Positions 61,710 through 64,000 of a DNA stretch of 64,000 nt are shown here, piece after piece. The notes beneath the pieces are model-generated. The model saw nothing but the letters and a program-made list of their open reading frames with translations, was not told the origin of the DNA and did no database searches. A program made the translations under genes and the position numbers. Each line of letters opens with the position of its first letter. Within the stretch, counting starts at the first letter, position 1. The stretch is from positions 1 to 64,000 of the forward strand of contig CAZZBK010000010.1 of the NCBI GenBank assembly GCA_964652155.1, in the 5' to 3' direction. This stretch comes from CAZZBK01 sp964652155 (lineage in GTDB: Bacteria > Planctomycetota > Planctomycetia > Pirellulales > PNKZ01).

Positions 61710-63677
61710 ATGCGATTCATCATTCTCGCTTTGAGCGTGCTGAGCTTGATCCGCTCAGTAAACGCCGCTGAACTGACTCGCTTGGCGTACAATCATCCGG
61801 GACTGGTGGTTGATCTGGGGGTGGGACTATGGGCCTGGCCGGTGCCGTGTGACGCCGACGGCGATGGCGACTACGATCTGATTGTCTCGTGCCCCGACAA
61901 GCCCTCGAATGGCATTTGGCTGTTTGAGAACATGAGCGGCGACACGTCGCGGCACAAGCAGCCGGTCTTTAAGGCGGCGCGGCGACTGAGCGCGGCGGTT
62001 CATTATGTGATGCCCAGCTATGTCGACGGCAAGTTGCGTGTCTTGACCCCCGGCTATGAGTACCGCGACTTCGAGCATCAAGGGCTCGCCGAGCGTGAGG
62101 CACTCAGCGTGAACGCGAATTTTTATGTGCCGCAGGGGAAGCAGCCCAAGGGCCCCAAGGTGCGGCACCGACAGTGGCGCTATGTCGATTACGACGGCGA
62201 TGGGCGACTCGACCTGATCACGGGCATCGAGGATTGGAGCGACTACGGCTGGGACGACGCTTGGAATGCGCGGGGCGAATGGACCAACGGCTCGCTGCAT
62301 GGCTTCGTGCTGCTGCATTGCAATCGAGGCTCGAACGAGTCGCCCGAGTATGCCGAGCCGATCAAGCTGACCGCGGCCGGTCAACCGATCGACGTCTACG
62401 GTTGCCCATCGCCGAATTTCTCCGATTGGGACCATGACGGCGATCTCGATTTGCTCTGCGGCGAGTTTCTCGACGGTTTTACTTATTTTGAGAACATCGG
62501 CACACGCATCGCGCCCAATTACGCAGCGCCCCGACGATTAACGCTCCGCGATGGACGACCGCTGGCGATGGATTTGGAGATGATTGTCCCCATCGCGTTC
62601 GATTGGGACCGAGACGGCGATGACGATTTGATCGTCGGCGACGAAGATGGTCGGGTTGCGTTCATCGAGAATACCGGTCGACTGTCGTCACGGCGGAATC
62701 CGGAGTTCCTTGCACCGTGCTATTTTCAGCAAGAGGCCGACACGCTCAAGTGCGGTGCGCTGGCCACGCCGTTCGGCGTCGACTGGGACGGCGACGGCGA
62801 CACGGACATTGTGAGCGGCAACACGGCCGGCACAATCGAGTGGTTCGAGAACCTGAGCGGGCCACGAGTCGCTGAGCCGAAATGGTCGGCCGCGCGGCGA
62901 CTCACGATCGACGGCCAGCCGTTTCGCGTGATGGCGGGCCCGAATGGCAGCATCCAAGGACCGGCCGAGGCCAAGTGGGGTTATACGACGATCCATGTCG
63001 CCGATTGGGACCATGACGGGCGGCTCGATATCGTGTTCAACTCGATCTGGGGACGCGTGCAATGGCTGCGAAACGTCGGCACGCGCACGGCACCCAAGCT
63101 GGCTGCGCCACAACCGATCGAGGTCGAGGGGGGAGCCGACGCCCGCACGCAACTCATCAAGCCGCAGTGGACCTGGTGGACGCCGCAAGGCCATGAGCTT
63201 GTGACGCAATGGCGCACCACGCCCGTGGCGCACGACTTCACGGGCGACGGTCTGCTCGACTTGGCGATGCTCGACCCTCAGGGGTATTTGTCGCTTTACG
63301 AACGGTCTCGTCGCGGCGACACGCTCGTCGTGCTACCACCGCAGCGCGTGTTTGGCGATCAGGCGGGCGAAGCGTGGCGGCTCAATGCACGCACGGCTGG
63401 CGGGAGTGGTCGGCGCAAGCTGTGTGTCGTCGATTGGGATGGCGATGGTCAGCTCGACTGGCTGCTGAATTCGTCGAACGCCGATTTGTATCGCGGGCTG
63501 GGTAAGTTCGACGGGCGATGGCGTTTCGAGCGGGCCGGCTCGCTGGCGGCTCAGAATATCGAAGGGCACGATGTGAGTCCGACCGTGGTCGACTTCGACG
63601 GTGATGGGGTGAGCGACTTTTTAGGAGGCGCCGAGGATGGTCGCTTCTACTACCTGAGGAATCCGCGTGCGAAGTAA
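61710..63677 (+). CDS. Secreted FG-GAP/VCBS repeat protein
   Basis: A 655-residue protein with a signal peptide (RFIILALSVLSLIRSVNA) and about nine Asp-rich repeats of the calcium-binding FG-GAP type (for example DADGDGDYDLIV, DYDGDGRLDLIT, DWDRDGDDDLIV, DWDGDGDTDIVS, DFDGDGVSDFLG). The repeats probably form a propeller that binds calcium and carbohydrate or proteins outside the cell. Between repeats lie phrases of the type LFENMSGDTSRHKQP and FENIGTRIAPNYAAP. No catalytic domain is seen. ATG 61710 begins the signal. It is convergent with a GDPD gene only 3 bases away. Confidence 0.9.
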   Translation: MRFIILALSVLSLIRSVNAAELTRLAYNHPGLVVDLGVGLWAWPVPCDADGDGDYDLIVSCPDKPSNGIWLFENMSGDTSRHKQPVFKAARRLSAAVHYVMPSYVDGKLRVLTPGYEYRDFEHQGLAEREALSVNANFYVPQGKQPKGPKVRHRQWRYVDYDGDGRLDLITGIEDWSDYGWDDAWNARGEWTNGSLHGFVLLHCNRGSNESPEYAEPIKLTAAGQPIDVYGCPSPNFSDWDHDGDLDLLCGEFLDGFTYFENIGTRIAPNYAAPRRLTLRDGRPLAMDLEMIVPIAFDWDRDGDDDLIVGDEDGRVAFIENTGRLSSRRNPEFLAPCYFQQEADTLKCGALATPFGVDWDGDGDTDIVSGNTAGTIEWFENLSGPRVAEPKWSAARRLTIDGQPFRVMAGPNGSIQGPAEAKWGYTTIHVADWDHDGRLDIVFNSIWGRVQWLRNVGTRTAPKLAAPQPIEVEGGADARTQLIKPQWTWWTPQGHELVTQWRTTPVAHDFTGDGLLDLAMLDPQGYLSLYERSRRGDTLVVLPPQRVFGDQAGEAWRLNARTAGGSGRRKLCVVDWDGDGQLDWLLNSSNADLYRGLGKFDGRWRFERAGSLAAQNIEGHDVSPTVVDFDGDGVSDFLGGAEDGRFYYLRNPRAK

Positions 63678-63680
63678 GCT

Positions 63681-64000
63681 TCACAAAGCTCGACGAGCCC
63701 GGTGCGCCATGACCAGCGGCAGCATGCGACGCGCCTGATTGGTGATCAGGCCATCGAGTCCGGCGGAGAGCAATTCGTCGGCCCGGTCGGGTTCGTCGAC
63801 GGTCCAGGCCCAGGCTTGCAGGCCGCGAGCATGGATCACGCGAATGTCGTCGGCCAAGAGCGGCTCTTGTTCCCAACCGATGACGGCCGCTCGCAGGGCT
63901 TGGGCCACGTCGAGGGCCTCGGTCGTGAGCGGGCCATGTCCGAGCAGGCCGAGTGTCAGCGTCGGCGCGAGCCGCCGCAACTCGGCGAGGAAGTGAGCGT
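63681..64000 (-). CDS. Glycerophosphodiester phosphodiesterase, N-terminus cut by window edge
   Basis: The visible C-terminal 106 residues match the end of the GDPD fold: GLQAWAWTVDEPDRADELLS is the typical WTVD region after the last barrel strands, followed by GLDGLITNQARRM, where the family usually has GVDGIITDxP. GDPDs hydrolyse glycerophosphodiesters to glycerol-3-phosphate and an alcohol. The catalytic N-terminal motifs lie outside the window, so activity cannot be judged. It converges with the FG-GAP gene. Confidence 0.85.
   Translation of the reverse strand, partial: AHFLAELRRLAPTLTLGLLGHGPLTTEALDVAQALRAAVIGWEQEPLLADDIRVIHARGLQAWAWTVDEPDRADELLSAGLDGLITNQARRMLPLVMAHRARRAL

Noticed and set aside
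1..64000. CRISPR arrays, tRNA or rRNA genes, transposases
   Set aside because: I looked for regular direct repeats with spacers, cloverleaf-like intergenic stretches and transposase motifs and found none.

Overview
The window is high-GC bacterial DNA whose gene content points to the Planctomycetota, most likely a Pirellulales-type organism. The evidence is the set of very large exported cytochromes with a C-terminal CxxCH domain next to a seven-bladed-propeller-like region and HEAT-type repeats, a ThuA-domain protein, Tat-exported Gfo/Idh/MocA oxidoreductases, an FG-GAP protein, a PQQ-like propeller protein, a Ser/Thr kinase with a C-terminal membrane anchor, and a methenyl-tetrahydromethanopterin cyclohydrolase, a C1 gene known from planctomycetes. 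I found no tRNA, rRNA, CRISPR array, transposase or prophage. The assignment rests on family recognition, not on a database search.

Layout: 1-4440 holds a truncated ceramidase-like exported protein (minus strand), a CPD photolyase, and a coupled DJ-1/PfpI plus RluA-type pseudouridine synthase pair. 4515-20182 is central metabolism: single-chain pyruvate carboxylase, an aldehyde dehydrogenase, threonine synthase, a YhcC-like radical SAM protein, a ThuA-domain protein, an LDH2-type dehydrogenase, and pyruvate dehydrogenase E1 and E2. 20231-27915 holds a Gfo/Idh oxidoreductase followed by a large cytochrome, an SDR with a small coiled-coil protein, and a secreted unknown followed by a SPOUT methyltransferase. 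28227-38537 holds prolyl-tRNA synthetase, a membrane-anchored kinase, a flippase-like membrane protein, a candidate ncRNA, a GT2 glycosyltransferase, purU, an alpha/beta hydrolase and a second Gfo/Idh protein. 

39371-44481 is an apparent operon: mch, a RimK-type ATP-grasp ligase, oleC, hicB, hicA, oleD, with ATGA overlaps at three junctions. oleC carries an in-frame palindromic insertion. 46257-51204 is a compact lipid cassette: a condensing enzyme, a dedicated acyl carrier protein, two CrtI-like FAD oxidoreductases and a FabZ-like dehydratase. This is the strongest candidate for an undescribed pathway. 51409-64000 returns to planctomycete-type secreted proteins: a PQQ-like propeller with EF-hands, two large cytochromes (one with five CxxCH sites), an RlmM-like methyltransferase, an FG-GAP protein and a truncated GDPD phosphodiesterase.

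Several small palindromic repeat families sit between genes. The best is a roughly 85-bp element present three times (7984, 27930, 44488). Others are a triple GGTCC hairpin at 14594, a 31-bp inverted repeat at 51286, and a 17-bp duplication around a hairpin at 33968 in which one copy supplies the purU stop codon.
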